The notes under the pieces were generated by a model, which was not told the origin of the DNA, did no database searches, and saw nothing but the letters and a program-made list of their open reading frames with translations. The translations under genes and the position numbers were made by a program. A stretch of 64,000 nt of DNA from Streptomyces sennicomposti (GTDB lineage Bacteria > Actinomycetota > Actinomycetes > Streptomycetales > Streptomycetaceae), in contig NZ_JAIOAB010000027.1 in NCBI RefSeq assembly GCF_019890635.1, forward strand, positions 1 to 64,000, in the 5' to 3' direction. This document shows positions 37,697 through 46,519 of the stretch, piece after piece (the first letter of the stretch is position 1; every line of letters starts with the position of its first letter).

Positions 37697-37796
37697 GCGG
37701 GGGGGGTCACGGGGGGTGCGGGCGGCCGGCATGGCGTGCGCCGTCCTGGTGACCCGTACCCCACGGTCGCGGCCCCGATCGCGAAGGTGCGCCGCC

Positions 37797-38330
37797 ATGA
37801 ACGAACCCCTGTACACCTTCGGGCACGGCACCGCGGGGCGCGAGGAGATCACCGGCCTGCTGCACGGGGCCGGGGTCGCCGCGATCGTGGACGTGCGCAC
37901 CGCCCCGGGCAGCCGCCGGGACCCGGACCTGCTGCGGGACCGGCTCGCCCGGTGGCTGCCCGAGGACGGCATCGACTACCGCTGGGAGCCCGACCTCGGC
38001 GGGTTCCGCGAGCCGGCCCCGGACAGCCCGGACACCTTCTGGCGCAACGACTCCTTCCGCGGCTACGCCGGGTACACGCGCACCCCCGGGTTCGTCGCCG
38101 CCATGGACCGGCTGCTCGGCGAGGCGGCCGGGCGGCGGACGGCGGTGATGTGCGGCGAGGCGGTGTGGTGGCGCTGCCACCGCCGGCTGATCGCCGACTT
38201 CGCGGAACTCGCGCGCGGGGTGCCCGTGCGCCACCTCATGCACGACGGGCGGACCGTCCCGCACGTCCCCACGGCCGGCGCCCGGCTGCGCGAGGACGGC
38301 CTCCTCGTCTACGACGGCCCGCCGGGCTGA
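37797..38330 (+). CDS. DUF488 family protein
   Basis: A 177-residue protein beginning YTFGHGTAGREEITGLLHGA, the DUF488 signature (TIGHS...F..LL...I..VVDVR). It continues with IVDVRTAPGSRRDP, and the C-terminal MCGEAVWWRCHRRLIAD contains the conserved Cys and HR pair. The family is related to the YeaO group and its function is unsettled. The ATG has AAGGTG seven bases upstream. It is a single gene behind a repeat array and converges on a secreted protein gene. Confidence 0.85.
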   Translation: MNEPLYTFGHGTAGREEITGLLHGAGVAAIVDVRTAPGSRRDPDLLRDRLARWLPEDGIDYRWEPDLGGFREPAPDSPDTFWRNDSFRGYAGYTRTPGFVAAMDRLLGEAAGRRTAVMCGEAVWWRCHRRLIADFAELARGVPVRHLMHDGRTVPHVPTAGARLREDGLLVYDGPPG

Positions 38331-38347
38331 GCGGGGCGCGGGCGCGG

Positions 38348-38815
38348 TCAGGCCCCGGCCACGGTGACGTCCTGGTCGCGCAGCGCGTGGAAGGCGGGCA
38401 CCAGCAGGATGCCCTGCGGGACCAGCTCCGTGATGATGGCCTGGACGTGCGCGCGGCCGTGGGCGAAGGTGTGGTAGGCGATGCCCCGGTTGGTCCAGCG
38501 GTGCGTGCCGCCGTCGCAGACGGCTTGCGTGCCGCCGATGGACTGGGTCTCGTCCGAGTCGCCCTGGCTGATGGCCGAGCTGATGAAGACCGCGCCGGTG
38601 GCGCCGGTGCAGCGGTAGGTGCCGGAGATCGTGACGGTGCCGTCCGCCGCCTGGCGGACCGTGCGGTCCACGGTCACGGTCTCGGCGTCGGTGGTGGACG
38701 CGGTGGCGACGGCGGACGTGGCGGCCGGCGCGGCGAGGAGCAGCGTGGCCGCGACCGCGCCGAGGGTGCCGAGCACACGGCGGGCTGATCCGAAGGACGC
38801 TGACGCTACGGACAT
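38348..38815 (-). CDS. Small secreted protein, DUF6299-like
   Basis: A 155-residue exported protein. The first 40 or so residues are a signal peptide (RRVLGTLGAVAATLLLAAPA, with a likely cut after ATSAVATA). The mature domain is a small beta protein with the pattern DGTVTISGTYRCTG, SSAISQGDSD, AVCDGGTHRW and a basic C-terminal half. Two cysteines could form one disulfide. I recognise this as the DUF6299 type common in Streptomyces; function is unknown. GGGAGG precedes the ATG by six bases. Its stop is 18 bases from the convergent DUF488 stop. Confidence 0.8.
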   Translation of the reverse strand: MSVASASFGSARRVLGTLGAVAATLLLAAPAATSAVATASTTDAETVTVDRTVRQAADGTVTISGTYRCTGATGAVFISSAISQGDSDETQSIGGTQAVCDGGTHRWTNRGIAYHTFAHGRAHVQAIITELVPQGILLVPAFHALRDQDVTVAGA

Positions 38816-39171
38816 GGGGGCCTCCCGAGGAACTGGAATGCGGGGTTCCACTGGTACCGGGCGGGCGTCCGTGATCCTCGCCCTCACGACGCGAGTCCAC
38901 TCGGACTTCCGTCTAACGGCCCATGCGACTTGCCCCCCGGCCCGTTCGCCGCCACCGGCGCGACCTCGCGCGCAGGACGCCCGCCGCAGCCCTCCGGGCC
39001 CAGGGCCTGCCCGCAGGACGCCGGCCGGTCCTCCGGGCACAGGCCCTGCCCGCAGGGCGTCCGCCCGGGCGCGCAGCCCGCACCGGGGCCGAGCGCCCCG
39101 TGCGCGGGTGTGGTGGCGAGGTGCGGCGCCGGTCCCCGCGAGCCCGGCATGATCCGGACGAGAGGCCCGGG
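38816..39171. other. Intergenic region with repeated GC segments
   Basis: No gene is supported in these 356 bases. A segment of about 30 bases beginning CTCCGGGC is repeated with differences (38993 and 39029). The 26-bp element also seen at 24969 lies at 39143-39168, three bases beyond the next gene's stop. Confidence 0.6.
39143..39168. repeat. Second copy of a 26-bp intergenic element
   Basis: The element starts CCCGGCATGATCC and ends GAGAGGCCC; 24 of 26 positions agree with 24969-24994. Both copies lie downstream of minus-strand genes (the RidA-like gene here, aconitase there). Confidence 0.7.
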
Positions 39172-39570
39172 CTAGGCCAGCACCGCGAACCCGTCGAGTT
39201 CCACCAAGGCCCGCTCGTCCCACAGCCGGACGACCTCCACGACCGCCATCGCCGGGTAGTCGCGGCCCGCCGACTGGCGCCAGATGCGGCCGAGTTCGGA
39301 GGCGTGGGCGCGGTAGGCGGCGACGTCGGTGGCGTAGACCGTGACACGGGCCAGGTCGGCGGGTGAGCCGCCGGCGGCGCGCAGGGCGGTGAGGAGGTTG
39401 GCGAGGGCGCGGGCGAACTGCTCGGGCAGGGTGTCGCCGACCACCTTGCCCTCGCCGTCGAGGGCGGTCTGGCCGGCCAGGAACAGCACGCGGGAGCCGG
39501 TGGCGACGACGGCGTGCGAGAAGCCGGTGGGCGGGGACAGCTCGGGCGGGTTGACGCGCTCGGTGGTCAC
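39172..39570 (-). CDS. RidA-family protein (enamine/imine deaminase)
   Basis: A 132-residue protein of the YjgF/RidA/UK114 family, which hydrolyses reactive enamines and imines to ketones and ammonia. VNPPELSPPTGFSHAVVATG resembles the family start, and LFLAGQTALDGEGKVV and VTVYATDVAAYRAH follow the fold. The C-terminal segment VVRLWDERALVELDGFAV corresponds to the usual VARLPRPEALVEI(E/D)AIA. The catalytic-site arginine position is partly changed (W replaces the usual small residue), so substrate may differ. The GTG overlaps the stop of the acyl-CoA dehydrogenase in GTGA. In the aromatic cluster it could deaminate the aminocyclohexenone-type intermediate. Confidence 0.85.
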   Translation of the reverse strand: MTTERVNPPELSPPTGFSHAVVATGSRVLFLAGQTALDGEGKVVGDTLPEQFARALANLLTALRAAGGSPADLARVTVYATDVAAYRAHASELGRIWRQSAGRDYPAMAVVEVVRLWDERALVELDGFAVLA

Positions 39571-40739
39571 GGGGCCTCCCCGGCCGGCGGCGGAGTCTCG
39601 GCGTACAGCTCCTTGGCGATGATGCCCCGCTGCACCTCGCTCGCGCCCTCGTAGATCCGGGGTGCGCGCACCTCGCGGTAGAGGTGTTCGAGGAGGTGGC
39701 CGCGGCGCAGGGCGCGGGCGCCGTGCAGCTGGACGGCGGTGTCGACGACGTACTGCGCCGTCTCGGTGGCGAGCAGCTTCGCCATCGCGGCGCGCCGGGG
39801 CACGCCGGGTGCGCCGTCGTCGTACGCGGTGGCCGCCGCGTAGACCATCAGGCGGGCCGCCTCGGTGCGCAGGGCCATCTCGGCGACCTGGTGGGCGACG
39901 GTCTGCAGGTCGCTCAGCTTGCCGCCGAAGGCGTCCCGGCGGGCGGTGTGGGCGAGGGTCGCCTCCAGCGCGGCCTGCGCCATGCCGAGGGCGAAGGCGC
40001 CGACGCTGGGCCGGAAGAGGTTGAGGGTGCCCATCGCGACCCGGAAGCCGCGGTCCGCCTCGCCGAGCACGTCGTCGGCCGTGACGGGGACGCCGTCGAA
40101 GGCGAGGGCGCCGATCGGGTGCGGGGAGAGCATGTCCAGCGCGCTGCCGGTGAGGCCGGGGCGGTCGGCGGGGACCAGGAAGGCGGTGATCCCGCGGGAG
40201 CCTGCGCCGGGTGCGGTGCGCGCGAAGACGGTGTAGAAGTCGGCCTCGGGGGCGTTGGAGATCCAGCACTTCTCCCCCGTGAGCCGCCAGCCCCGCCCCG
40301 CTCCCCCGCCCGCGCCGGGGTCGGGGTCGGGGTCGGGGTCGGCGCGCAGGGTGAGGGCCGCCGCGTCCGAGCCCGCCGCCCGCTCGCTCAGGGCGAAGGC
40401 CGCCACCGCGCTGCCGTCGGCCACCGCGGGCAGCCAGCGGGCGCGCTGGGCGGGGGTGCCGTGGGCGTGGACGGGGTGGGCGCCGAGGCCCTGGAGGGCG
40501 AGCGCGGTCTCGGCCTCGGTGCAGCCGTGGGCCAGGGACTCCCGCATGAGGCACAGGTCCAGGGCGCCCGAGGTGAACAGGCGCTCCAGCAGACCCAGTC
40601 GGCCGAGTTCGGCGAGGAGGGCGCGGTCGACGCGGCCCGGCTCGCCCTTCTCGGCGACCGGCCGCAGCCGTTGGGCGGCCAGTGTGCGCAACTCGGCGCA
40701 CCATGCCTGCTGTTCGGGTTCGAGCGAGAAAGCGGGCAT
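39567..40739 (-). CDS. Acyl-CoA dehydrogenase
   Basis: A 390-residue FAD-dependent acyl-CoA dehydrogenase with the usual three-domain layout. Signature 1 appears as AAFALSERAAGSD, the FAD-binding stretch as GEKCWISNAP, and the C-terminal LHGARALRRGHLLEHLYREV with PRIYEGASEVQRGIIAKEL is typical. An insertion DPDPDPDPGAGGG near residue 133 comes from a four-fold GACCCC repeat. The ATG has GGGAGGA eight bases upstream. It is transcribed with the RidA gene and diverges from the CoA ligase gene. The role is probably oxidation of an alicyclic or aliphatic CoA ester produced by the aromatic pathway. Confidence 0.9.
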   Translation of the reverse strand: MPAFSLEPEQQAWCAELRTLAAQRLRPVAEKGEPGRVDRALLAELGRLGLLERLFTSGALDLCLMRESLAHGCTEAETALALQGLGAHPVHAHGTPAQRARWLPAVADGSAVAAFALSERAAGSDAAALTLRADPDPDPDPGAGGGAGRGWRLTGEKCWISNAPEADFYTVFARTAPGAGSRGITAFLVPADRPGLTGSALDMLSPHPIGALAFDGVPVTADDVLGEADRGFRVAMGTLNLFRPSVGAFALGMAQAALEATLAHTARRDAFGGKLSDLQTVAHQVAEMALRTEAARLMVYAAATAYDDGAPGVPRRAAMAKLLATETAQYVVDTAVQLHGARALRRGHLLEHLYREVRAPRIYEGASEVQRGIIAKELYAETPPPAGEAP

Positions 40740-40806
40740 CCGCCGGTCCTCCCTCCGCCGGGCCGCCCGCGCGGCCGGGGCTCGCCCCCACGGTATCGCG
40801 TACCGT

Positions 40807-40833
40807 TGACTGTCGTCACCAACGCGCTACGCT
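40807..40833. promoter_or_regulatory. PaaX-like operator and ligase promoter
   Basis: TGACTGTCGTCAC (40807-40819) matches 12 of 13 bases with 46594-46606 ahead of the enoyl-CoA hydratase. TTGACT at 40806-40811 and TACGCT at 40828-40833, 16 bases apart, form a promoter for the ligase, so the motif covers it. The divergent acyl-CoA dehydrogenase promoter must lie in the same gap. Confidence 0.6.
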
Positions 40834-40871
40834 CCAGGTGCGAGCCCACCACACCAAGGGGGCGAACCGCC

Positions 40872-42482
40872 ATGGACCACCCGTCCGCCCACGTCGACAC
40901 GTTCGCGCGCGATCATCTCCCGCCCCCGGACCAGTGGCCGAAGCTGCGGTTCGACCTGCCGGAGCTGCGCTACCCGGCCCGGCTGAACTGCGCCGCCGAG
41001 CTGCTCGGCCCACCGGGCGACGCCGACGCCGGGCGGCCGGTGTTCCGCACGCCCGCCGGCGACGTCTGGACCTACGGCGAGCTGCGCGCCCGTGTGGACC
41101 GCGTCGCGCACGTCCTGACCGCCGGCCTCGGCGTGGTGCCCGGCAACCGGGTGCTGCTGCGCGGCCCCACCACGCCGTGGCTGGCCGCCTGCTGGCTGGC
41201 CGTGCTCAAGGCGGGCGCGGTCGCCGTCACCGTACTGGCCCAGCAGCGCGCCCACGAGCTGAGCACCCTCTGCGAGATCGCCCGCGTCCGGCACGCGCTG
41301 TGCGACATCAGATCGGTGGACGACCTGGTCAAGGCCGAGGTGCCGGGGCTGCGCCTGGCGACGTACGGCGGCGACGGGCCCGACGACCTGCTGCGCCGTC
41401 CGGCGCCCGGCACCCCGTTCCCGGCCGTGGACACCGCAGCGGACGACGTGGCGCTGATCGCGTTCACCTCGGGCACCACCGGCCGCCCCAAGGGCTGCGT
41501 CCACTTCCACCGGGACGTGCTGGCGATCGCGGACACCTTCTCCGCGCGGGTGCTCAGGCCGCGCCCGGACGACGTGTTCGCGGGCAGTCCGCCGCTCGGG
41601 TTCACCTTCGGCCTCGGCGGCCTGGTCGTCTTCCCGATGCGGGCCCGCGCCAGCGCCCTGCTGCTCGAAGAGGCCCATCCGCGGCAGCTGTTGGGCGCGG
41701 TCGCCGAGCACCGGGTCTCCGTGCTGTTCACCGCGCCGACCGCCTACCGGGCGATGCTGGAGGAGCCGGCCGCCCACGACCTCTCCTCGCTGCGCAGGTG
41801 TGTGTCGGCCGGTGAGAACCTGCCCGCCGCCACCTGGCACGCCTGGCACGAACGGACGGGTGTGCGCATCGTCAACGGCATCGGCGCCACCGAGCTGCTG
41901 CACATCTTCATCTCGGCGGCGGACGCGGACATCCGGCCGGGGACCACGGGTGTGCCGGTGCCGGGCTGGCGGGCGCGGGTGCAGGACGAGGACGGGCGGC
42001 CCGTGCCCGACGGGACGCCGGGGCTGCTCGCCGTGCAGGGCCCGGTCGGCTGCCGCTACCTCGCCGACCCCCGCCAGCGCGCGTACGTGCGCGACGGCTG
42101 GAACGTCACCGGCGACACCTACGTCCGCGACGCCGACGGCTACTTTCGCTATGTCGCCCGCGCCGACGACATGATCATCTCGGCGGGCTACAACATCGCG
42201 GGACCGGAGGTCGAGGACGCGCTGCTGCGCCACCCGGACGTGGTCGAGGCCGCGGTCGTCGGCCGGCCGGACGACGCCCGCGGCCAGGTGGTGGTGGCGT
42301 ACGTGGTCGTACGGGAGGGCGCGGCGCGGGACGCCCGGGCGCTGCGCGCGTACGTCAAGGAGGAGCTGGCGCCCTACAAGTGCCCGCGTGAGATCGTCTT
42401 CGTCCACGCGCTGCCGCGCACGGCGACCGGGAAACTCCAGCGGTTCAGACTGCGCGCCCCGGACACCCACGACGGGCGGTGA
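40872..42482 (+). CDS. Aromatic acid (2-aminobenzoate-type) CoA ligase
   Basis: A 536-residue AMP-forming acyl-CoA synthetase that makes an aryl-CoA thioester from ATP and CoA. The start HVDTFARDHLPPPDQWPKLR with ELRYPARLNCAAELL is the N-terminal signature I know from 2-aminobenzoate-CoA ligases. Motif A5-type TSGTTGRPKGCVHFH, the aryl-pocket GIGATELLHIF, DGWNVTGDTYVRD, and the catalytic lysine in RTATGKLQRF are all present. AAGGGGG lies about nine bases before the ATG. The neighbouring fused monooxygenase/reductase makes anthranilate the best guess for the substrate, with benzoate or salicylate as alternatives. Confidence 0.9.
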   Translation: MDHPSAHVDTFARDHLPPPDQWPKLRFDLPELRYPARLNCAAELLGPPGDADAGRPVFRTPAGDVWTYGELRARVDRVAHVLTAGLGVVPGNRVLLRGPTTPWLAACWLAVLKAGAVAVTVLAQQRAHELSTLCEIARVRHALCDIRSVDDLVKAEVPGLRLATYGGDGPDDLLRRPAPGTPFPAVDTAADDVALIAFTSGTTGRPKGCVHFHRDVLAIADTFSARVLRPRPDDVFAGSPPLGFTFGLGGLVVFPMRARASALLLEEAHPRQLLGAVAEHRVSVLFTAPTAYRAMLEEPAAHDLSSLRRCVSAGENLPAATWHAWHERTGVRIVNGIGATELLHIFISAADADIRPGTTGVPVPGWRARVQDEDGRPVPDGTPGLLAVQGPVGCRYLADPRQRAYVRDGWNVTGDTYVRDADGYFRYVARADDMIISAGYNIAGPEVEDALLRHPDVVEAAVVGRPDDARGQVVVAYVVVREGAARDARALRAYVKEELAPYKCPREIVFVHALPRTATGKLQRFRLRAPDTHDGR

Positions 42483-42507
42483 CACCCGACGACCTAAAAT
42501 GATCAAC

Positions 42508-43341
42508 GTGTCCGAGCAGTCCGCGCAACCCGCCCCGAGATCCCTCATCGTCACGCTGTACGGCGCGTACGGCCGCTTCGTGCCGGGCCCGGTGCCCGTC
42601 GCGGAGCTGATCCGGCTGCTGGCCGCGGTGGGCGTGGACGCGCCCTCCGTGCGCTCCTCGGTGTCCCGCCTCAAACGGCGCGGGCTGCTGCTCCCGGCCC
42701 GCACCGGGCAGGGCGCGGCCGGCTACGAACTCTCGCCACAGGCACTCCAGTTGCTGGAGGACGGCGACCGCCGGGTGTACGCGGGGGCGCCCGGCGAGGA
42801 CGAGGGCTGGGTGCTGGCGGTGTTCTCGGTGCCGGAGTCGCAGCGGCAGAAGCGGCACGTGCTGCGCTCCCGGCTGGCCGGGCTCGGCTTCGGCACGGCG
42901 GCGCCCGGGGTGTGGATCGCCCCGGCCCGGCTGTACGAGGAGACCCGCAACACGCTGCGGCGGCTGGACCTGGACGTGTACGTGGACTTCTTCCGCGGCG
43001 ACCACCTGGGGTTCGCGCCGACGGCCCAGGCGGTGGCCCGCTGGTGGGACCTGGCGGCCCTGGCCGCGCAGCACGAGGCGTTCCTCGACCGGCACGCGCC
43101 GGTGCTGCGCGCCTGGGAGGAGCGCGCCGACACCCCGCCGGAGGAGGCGTACCGGGACTATCTGCTCGCCCTGGACTCCTGGCGGCATCTCCCCTACGCC
43201 GACCCGGGCCTGCCCGCCCGGCTGCTGCCCGCCAACTGGCCGGGCGCCCGTTCGGCGGCCGTGTTCCGGGCGCTGCACGAGCGGCTGCACGAGGCGGGCG
43301 CGGTCTACGCGGGGGTGTCCGTTCCGGCCGGCCGGGTGTGA
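42508..43341 (+). CDS. PaaX-like transcriptional repressor
   Basis: A 277-residue regulator with the PaaX architecture. The N-terminal winged helix begins RSLIVTLYGAYGRFV and includes APSVRSSVSRLKRRGLL. A Cas2-like central domain (EDEGWVLAVFSVPESQRQKR) and the PaaX C-terminal domain (AYRDYLLALDSWRHLPYADP) follow. PaaX-type repressors sense aryl-CoA thioesters. A -10-like TAAAAT ends seven bases before the GTG at 42508, indicating a leaderless start. An ATG at 42499 in the same frame would overlap that -10 and is the alternative start. It probably controls this cluster through the TGACYGTCGTCAC sites. Confidence 0.88.
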   Translation: MSEQSAQPAPRSLIVTLYGAYGRFVPGPVPVAELIRLLAAVGVDAPSVRSSVSRLKRRGLLLPARTGQGAAGYELSPQALQLLEDGDRRVYAGAPGEDEGWVLAVFSVPESQRQKRHVLRSRLAGLGFGTAAPGVWIAPARLYEETRNTLRRLDLDVYVDFFRGDHLGFAPTAQAVARWWDLAALAAQHEAFLDRHAPVLRAWEERADTPPEEAYRDYLLALDSWRHLPYADPGLPARLLPANWPGARSAAVFRALHERLHEAGAVYAGVSVPAGRV

Positions 43342-43356
43342 CGCCCGCGCCTCGGC

Positions 43357-45684
43357 TCAACTACGCAGGGTGAGGCGGGGTTTGGGCGCGTCCGTGCGGC
43401 CGGTCCGGGGGCGGCGGCTGCCGGCGCGGTAGGGAGCGGGCCAGACGGCGGCGGGGCCCTCGTAGCCCTGCTCGGCGGCGGCGTGCAGGGTCCAGTGCGG
43501 GTCGTACAGGTGCGGGCGGGCCAGCGCGCACAGGTCGGTGCGCCCGGCCAGGATCAGGGAGTTGACGTCGTCCCAGGACGAGATCGCGCCGACCGCGATC
43601 ACCGGGACGCCCACCGCGTTGCGGATGCGGTCGGCGAACGGCGTCTGGTACGAGCGCCCGAACTCCGGCCGCTCCTCGGCCACCACCTGCCCGGTGGACA
43701 CGTCGACGGCGTCGGCGCCGTGCGCGGCGAAGGCGCGGGCGATCTCCACCGCTTCCTCGGCCGTGGTGCCGCCCTCGGCCCAGTCGGTGGCCGACAGCCG
43801 GACGGTCATCGGCCGTTCCTCCGGCCACACCGCGCGCACCGCGTCGAACACCTCCAGCGGGAAGCGCAGCCGTTTGTCCAGTGAGCCGCCGTAGGCGTCG
43901 GTGCGGTGGTTGGTGAGCGGGGAGAGGAAGCCGGAGAGCAGGTAGCCGTGGGCGCAGTGCAGTTCGAGGAGGTCGAAGCCGGCCCGGGCGGCCCGCCAGG
44001 CGGAGGTGGCGAACTGCTCGCGTATGTCGGTGAGTTGTGCCCGGGTCACCTCGCGCGGGATCTGGCCGCCGGGGCGGTGGGGCAGTGGGGAGGCGGCGAC
44101 CAGCGGCCAGTTGCCCTCGGGCAGCGGTTCGTCGATGCCCTCCCACATGACTTTGGTGGAGCCCTTGCGTCCGCTGTGGCCGAGCTGCACGCCGATCGCG
44201 GCGCCGGGCGCCTGCCGGTGGACGAAGTCGGTGATCCGCCGCCAGGCCTCGGTCTGCCGGCCGGTCCACAGTCCGGCGCAGCCGGGGGTGATCCGGCCCT
44301 CGGGGCTGACGCACACCATCTCGGTCATCACCAGCCCCGCCCCGCCGAGTGCGCGGGCGCCGAGGTGGACGAGGTGGAAGTCGCCGGGGACGCCGTCGAC
44401 GGCGGAGTACATGTCCATGGGCGAGACCACGACCCGGTTGCGCAGGGTCAGGCCGCGCAGCCGGAACGGGGTGAACATCGGCGGGGTGCCGGGCGGGCAG
44501 CCGAAGTCGCGCTCGACGGCGTCGGTGAAGCGGGCGTCGCGCAGCCGCAGGTTGCCGTGGGTGACCCGGCGGCTGCGGGTGAGCAGGTTGAAGGCGAACT
44601 GGCGGGGCCGCTGGCCGAGGTAGAGGTCCAGGTTCTCGAACCACTCCAGGCTGGCCCGGGCGGCCCGCTGGGTGGAGGCGACGACGGGTTTGCGTTCGTC
44701 CTCGTAGGCGGTCAACGCCTCGGCGAGGGTGGGCTGTTCGTCCAGGCAGGCGGCGAGCGCGAGGGCGTCCTCGACGGCGAGCTTGGTGCCGGAGCCGATG
44801 GAGAAGTGGGCGGTGTGGGCGGCGTCGCCGAGCAGGACGAGGTTGCCGTGCGACCAGCGTTCGTTGACCACCGTGCGGAAGGTGGTCCAGGCGGAGTTGT
44901 TGGAGCGCAGCGGGCGGCCGCCCAGGGCGTCGGCGAAGATCTTGGCGCAGCGCTCCACCGAGCCCTGTTCGTCCAGCTCGGCGAAGCCGGCCGCCCGCCA
45001 CACCTCCTCGCGCATCTCCACGATCACGGTGGAGGCGTCGGCGGCGAACGGATAGCCGTGCAGTTGCATCACGCCGTGCTCGGTCTCGGCGATCTCGAAG
45101 CGGAAGGCGTCGAAGGCGAAGTCGGCGGCGAGCCAGATGTAGCGGCAGCGGTGCTGCGTCAGCCGGGGCCGGAACACGTCGGCGTGGGCCGCGCGGGTGG
45201 CGCTGTGCACACCGTCGGCGGCGACGACCAGGTCGTACGTCTCCTTCAGCCGGGCCGGGTCCGGGGCCTCGGTGCGGAAGCGCAGCGCGACGCCGAGCGA
45301 GCGGCAGCGCTCCTGGAGGATGTGCAGCAGCCGGTGCCGGCCGAGCGCGGCGAAGCCGTGGCCGCCGGAGGTGTGCCGGGTGCCGCGGTGCACGATGTCG
45401 ATGTCGTCCCAGCGCACGAAGTCCCGCTGGAGCGCCTCGTGGACCACCGGGTCGGCGTGCTCGATGCCGCCGAGCGTCTCGTCGGAGAGGACGACGCCGA
45501 AACCGAAGGTGACGTCGGGCGCGTTGCGTTCGAAGACGGTGATCTCGCGGGCCGGGTCGAGCCGTTTGAGCAGGGCCGCCGTGTACAGGCCGCCGGGGCC
45601 GCCGCCGACGACCGCGACCCTGAGCGGGCCGTTCGCCCCGCCTCGGGGTGCGCCGGTCGTCTCCTGCCGGGGCGCGCCGGTCAC
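43357..45684 (-). CDS. Fused FAD monooxygenase / old-yellow-enzyme reductase (2-aminobenzoyl-CoA monooxygenase/reductase type)
   Basis: A 775-residue two-domain flavoprotein. Residues 20-390 are a PHBH-type FAD monooxygenase with VAVVGGGPGGLYTAALL, the DG motif VVAADGVHSATR, and LLGDAAHTAHFSIGSGTKLA. Residues 400-750 are an old yellow enzyme (FTPFRLRGLTLRNRVVVSP, ELHCAHGYLLSGFLSP). The cysteine cluster of Fe-S dienoyl reductases is absent. This fusion is known from 2-aminobenzoyl-CoA monooxygenase/reductase of Azoarcus, which hydroxylates and then reduces the ring; salicylyl-CoA 5-hydroxylase has a related first domain. The GTG starts eight bases after the enoyl-CoA hydratase stop, in one operon. 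Confidence 0.9.
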   Translation of the reverse strand: MTGAPRQETTGAPRGGANGPLRVAVVGGGPGGLYTAALLKRLDPAREITVFERNAPDVTFGFGVVLSDETLGGIEHADPVVHEALQRDFVRWDDIDIVHRGTRHTSGGHGFAALGRHRLLHILQERCRSLGVALRFRTEAPDPARLKETYDLVVAADGVHSATRAAHADVFRPRLTQHRCRYIWLAADFAFDAFRFEIAETEHGVMQLHGYPFAADASTVIVEMREEVWRAAGFAELDEQGSVERCAKIFADALGGRPLRSNNSAWTTFRTVVNERWSHGNLVLLGDAAHTAHFSIGSGTKLAVEDALALAACLDEQPTLAEALTAYEDERKPVVASTQRAARASLEWFENLDLYLGQRPRQFAFNLLTRSRRVTHGNLRLRDARFTDAVERDFGCPPGTPPMFTPFRLRGLTLRNRVVVSPMDMYSAVDGVPGDFHLVHLGARALGGAGLVMTEMVCVSPEGRITPGCAGLWTGRQTEAWRRITDFVHRQAPGAAIGVQLGHSGRKGSTKVMWEGIDEPLPEGNWPLVAASPLPHRPGGQIPREVTRAQLTDIREQFATSAWRAARAGFDLLELHCAHGYLLSGFLSPLTNHRTDAYGGSLDKRLRFPLEVFDAVRAVWPEERPMTVRLSATDWAEGGTTAEEAVEIARAFAAHGADAVDVSTGQVVAEERPEFGRSYQTPFADRIRNAVGVPVIAVGAISSWDDVNSLILAGRTDLCALARPHLYDPHWTLHAAAEQGYEGPAAVWPAPYRAGSRRPRTGRTDAPKPRLTLRS

Positions 45685-45691
45685 CGCGCCC

Positions 45692-46519
45692 TCACCGCCC
45701 CTGCCACTTGGGGGGCCGCTTCTCGGTGAAGGCGGCGTGGAACTCGGCGTAGTCCTCGCCGTTCATCAGCAGGGCCTGGGTGGCGGCGTCCAGCTCGACG
45801 GCCGCGGACAGGGGCATGTCCAGTTCGGCGGTGAGCAGGGCCTTGGTCTGGGCGTGCGCGAGGGCGGGGCCGTCGGCGAGGCGGCGGGCGAGGGACTGGG
45901 CCTCCTCGTCGGCGTGGCCCTCGTCGGTGAGGAGGCTGATCAGGCCGATCCGCTCGGCCTCGGGCGCCCGCACCGGCTCGCCCAGCATCAGCAGCCGGGT
46001 GGCGTGGCCGAGACCGACCACGCGGGGCAGCAGATAGGCGGCGCCCATGTCGCCGCCGGACAGTCCGACCCGGGTGAACAGGAACGCGAACCGGGCGCTC
46101 GGGTCGGCCACCCGGAAGTCGGCGGCCAGCGCGAGCACGGCCCCGGCGCCGGCGGCCACGCCGTGCACCGCCGCGATCACCGGAAACGGGCACTCGCGCA
46201 CCGCCCGCACCACCTGGCCGGTCATCCGGTTGAAGTCGAGCAGCTCGGCGGTGTCCATGGCCAGGGTGGCGCCGATGATCTCGTCCACGTCGCCGCCCGA
46301 GCAGAAGCCGCGCCCCTCGCCGGCCAGCACGAGGGCGCGCACGGAGCGCTCGCGGGACAGTTCGGCGAGCAGGTCGCGCAGGTCGGCGTAGGCGCCGAAG
46401 GTGAGCGCGTTGAGCCTGTCGGGGCGGGCGAGGGTGACGGTGGCGACGCCGTCGTCGTGGGCGACCCGCAGATGGCGCCAGTCGGCGGTGCGGGCGGCGG
46501 AGCCGGTGAAGGGACTCAT
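45692..46519 (-). CDS. Enoyl-CoA hydratase/isomerase family protein
   Basis: A 275-residue crotonase-fold enzyme. The oxyanion-hole motifs are EGRGFCSGGDVDEI and AAVHGVAAGAGAVLALA. An acidic residue where hydratases usually have the second glutamate is not obvious in FTRVGLSGGDMGAAYLLPR, where glycine and aspartate stand, so a hydrolase, isomerase or ring-opening role is possible. It ends KRPPKWQGR, common in crotonases of aromatic pathways. GGAGG precedes the ATG by nine bases. It is first in an operon with the fused oxygenase and has the PaaX-like site in its promoter. Confidence 0.88.
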   Translation of the reverse strand: MSPFTGSAARTADWRHLRVAHDDGVATVTLARPDRLNALTFGAYADLRDLLAELSRERSVRALVLAGEGRGFCSGGDVDEIIGATLAMDTAELLDFNRMTGQVVRAVRECPFPVIAAVHGVAAGAGAVLALAADFRVADPSARFAFLFTRVGLSGGDMGAAYLLPRVVGLGHATRLLMLGEPVRAPEAERIGLISLLTDEGHADEEAQSLARRLADGPALAHAQTKALLTAELDMPLSAAVELDAATQALLMNGEDYAEFHAAFTEKRPPKWQGR

